Source: Pseudomonadota bacterium (GTDB taxonomy: Bacteria; Pseudomonadota; Gammaproteobacteria; Xanthomonadales; Rhodanobacteraceae). Taken from it: DNA of 6,512 nucleotides. The stretch covers positions 1-6,512 of the forward strand of contig JAJZGE010000108.1 of the NCBI GenBank assembly GCA_021798675.1. The letters are read 5' to 3'. The position numbers were made by a program, and so were the translations under genes. Numbering within the stretch: the first letter of the stretch is position 1; each line of letters begins with the position of its first letter. The notes beneath the pieces are model-generated. The model ran no database searches, was not told the DNA's origin, and saw only the letters and a program-made list of their open reading frames with translations. Shown piece by piece: positions 5,695 through 6,512 of the stretch.

Positions 5695-6512
5695 TCAGAG
5701 CGCTTCGAACACGCCTGCCGCACCCATGCCGGTGCCGATGCACATGGTGACCATGCCGTACCTTTGCTTGCGCCGGCGCATGCCGTGCACCAGCGTGGCG
5801 ATGCGGATGGCGCCGGTGGCGCCGAGCGGGTGGCCCAGGGCGATGGCGCCGCCGAGCGGGTTGACCTTGGCGGGGTCGAGCTTGAGGTCACCCATCACGG
5901 CCAGTGCCTGCGCGGCGAACGCTTCGTTGAGTTCGATCCAGTCCAGCTGATCCTGGTTCAGTCCGCACTGCTTCAGTACTTTCGGGATCGCCTCCTTCGG
6001 GCCGATGCCCATCACCTCGGGCTTGACGCCGGCCACCGAAAAGCCGACGAAGCGTGCCAGCGGCGTGAGGTTGTAGTCCTTGATCGCCTTCTCGCTGGCC
6101 AGCATCACCGCACCGGCGCCATCGGACATCTGCGAGGAGTTGCCGGCGGTGACGCTGCCGCCGAATTGCGGGTTGCGGAAAACGGTTTTCAGCTTGGCCA
6201 GCACCTCCAGCGTGGTGCCCGCGCGCGGGCCTTCATCGGTGTCGATGCGGCGGCTGTCGGTGACGATGCCGCGGGTGGCGAGGTTCGGGTAATGGTCGTC
6301 CAGCGCGAGCGGGCTGATCTCGTCGGTGAATTCGCCGGCAGCCTGGGCGGCGAGGGCGCGGCGGTGGCTTTCCACCGCGAAGGCATCCTGCTGCTCGCGG
6401 CTGACCTTCCACTGCTTGGCCACGTTCTCGGCGGTGATGCCCATGCCGTAGGCGATGCCGATGTTCTCGTCGCTGAAGATCGCGGGGTTCATGGCGATCT
6501 TGTGGCCCATCA
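5695..6512 (-). CDS. Acetyl-CoA C-acyltransferase (thiolase, FadA/FadI type), 5' end beyond window
   Basis: The frame runs from the window edge to TGA at 5695-5697 and gives 271 complete C-terminal residues of a protein normally about 390-430 long. An apparent ATG at 6508-6510 is internal: the residues after it ([17 protein letters not shown]) belong mid-protein in this family, so the true start and the nucleophilic Cys near residue 90 lie outside. Counting from that Met, NEAFAAQ (195-201), [14 protein letters not shown] with catalytic His227, and the C-terminal CIGTGMG with catalytic Cys257 are all present. The enzyme cleaves 3-ketoacyl-CoA with CoA, the last step of fatty acid beta-oxidation, or runs in reverse as acetoacetyl-CoA synthesis, in the cytoplasm. 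A fadB-like multifunctional gene often lies just upstream of such genes, but none is visible here. Hairpins downstream suggest it ends its transcript. Confidence 0.95.
   Translation of the reverse strand, partial: MGHKIAMNPAIFSDENIGIAYGMGITAENVAKQWKVSREQQDAFAVESHRRALAAQAAGEFTDEISPLALDDHYPNLATRGIVTDSRRIDTDEGPRAGTTLEVLAKLKTVFRNPQFGGSVTAGNSSQMSDGAGAVMLASEKAIKDYNLTPLARFVGFSVAGVKPEVMGIGPKEAIPKVLKQCGLNQDQLDWIELNEAFAAQALAVMGDLKLDPAKVNPLGGAIALGHPLGATGAIRIATLVHGMRRRKQRYGMVTMCIGTGMGAAGVFEAL

Overview
The window is high-GC DNA, and every gene I can support lies on the minus strand. Codon usage, spacing and the protein families fit a gammaproteobacterium of the Xanthomonadales (Rhodanobacter/Dyella-like). 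This is an impression from sequence, not a search result. There are no RNA genes, CRISPR arrays, insertion sequences or obvious phage genes.

In transcription order (high to low coordinates): (1) the C-terminal two-thirds of an acetyl-CoA C-acyltransferase (thiolase), whose 5' part lies beyond the window end; (2) an intergenic region with three inverted repeats, including a perfect 15-bp stem and a perfect 14-bp palindrome, probably the thiolase terminator region; (3) a formate/nitrite transporter (FNT, YfdC-like) gene whose reading frame is broken near its 5' end at a tandem 8-bp repeat; (4) an unusual long short-chain dehydrogenase/reductase (SDR) with an N-terminal extension carrying a CxxC...CxxC zinc-ribbon-like motif; (5) a zinc-independent NAD(P)H:quinone oxidoreductase of the PIG3 type, 101 bp downstream of the SDR and possibly co-transcribed with it; (6) a small DUF2946-family protein with a Met/His-rich segment and a CGYC motif; (7) an outer-membrane beta-barrel protein, truncated by the window start, whose predicted mature N terminus begins with a CxxCxC motif.

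Genes 6 and 7 look like a metal-handling pair (copper is the best guess, because DUF2946 genes are often found beside copper-uptake receptors). Genes 4 and 5 are a redox pair of unknown substrate. The two items most worth a second look are the FNT frameshift, where losing one 8-bp repeat unit restores a clean 291-residue protein, and the SDR, which combines a zinc-ribbon-like module, an insertion of about 100 residues in the Rossmann domain and a Thr where the catalytic Tyr should be. I did not find a clear multi-gene novel system; most of the window is ordinary chromosomal content.
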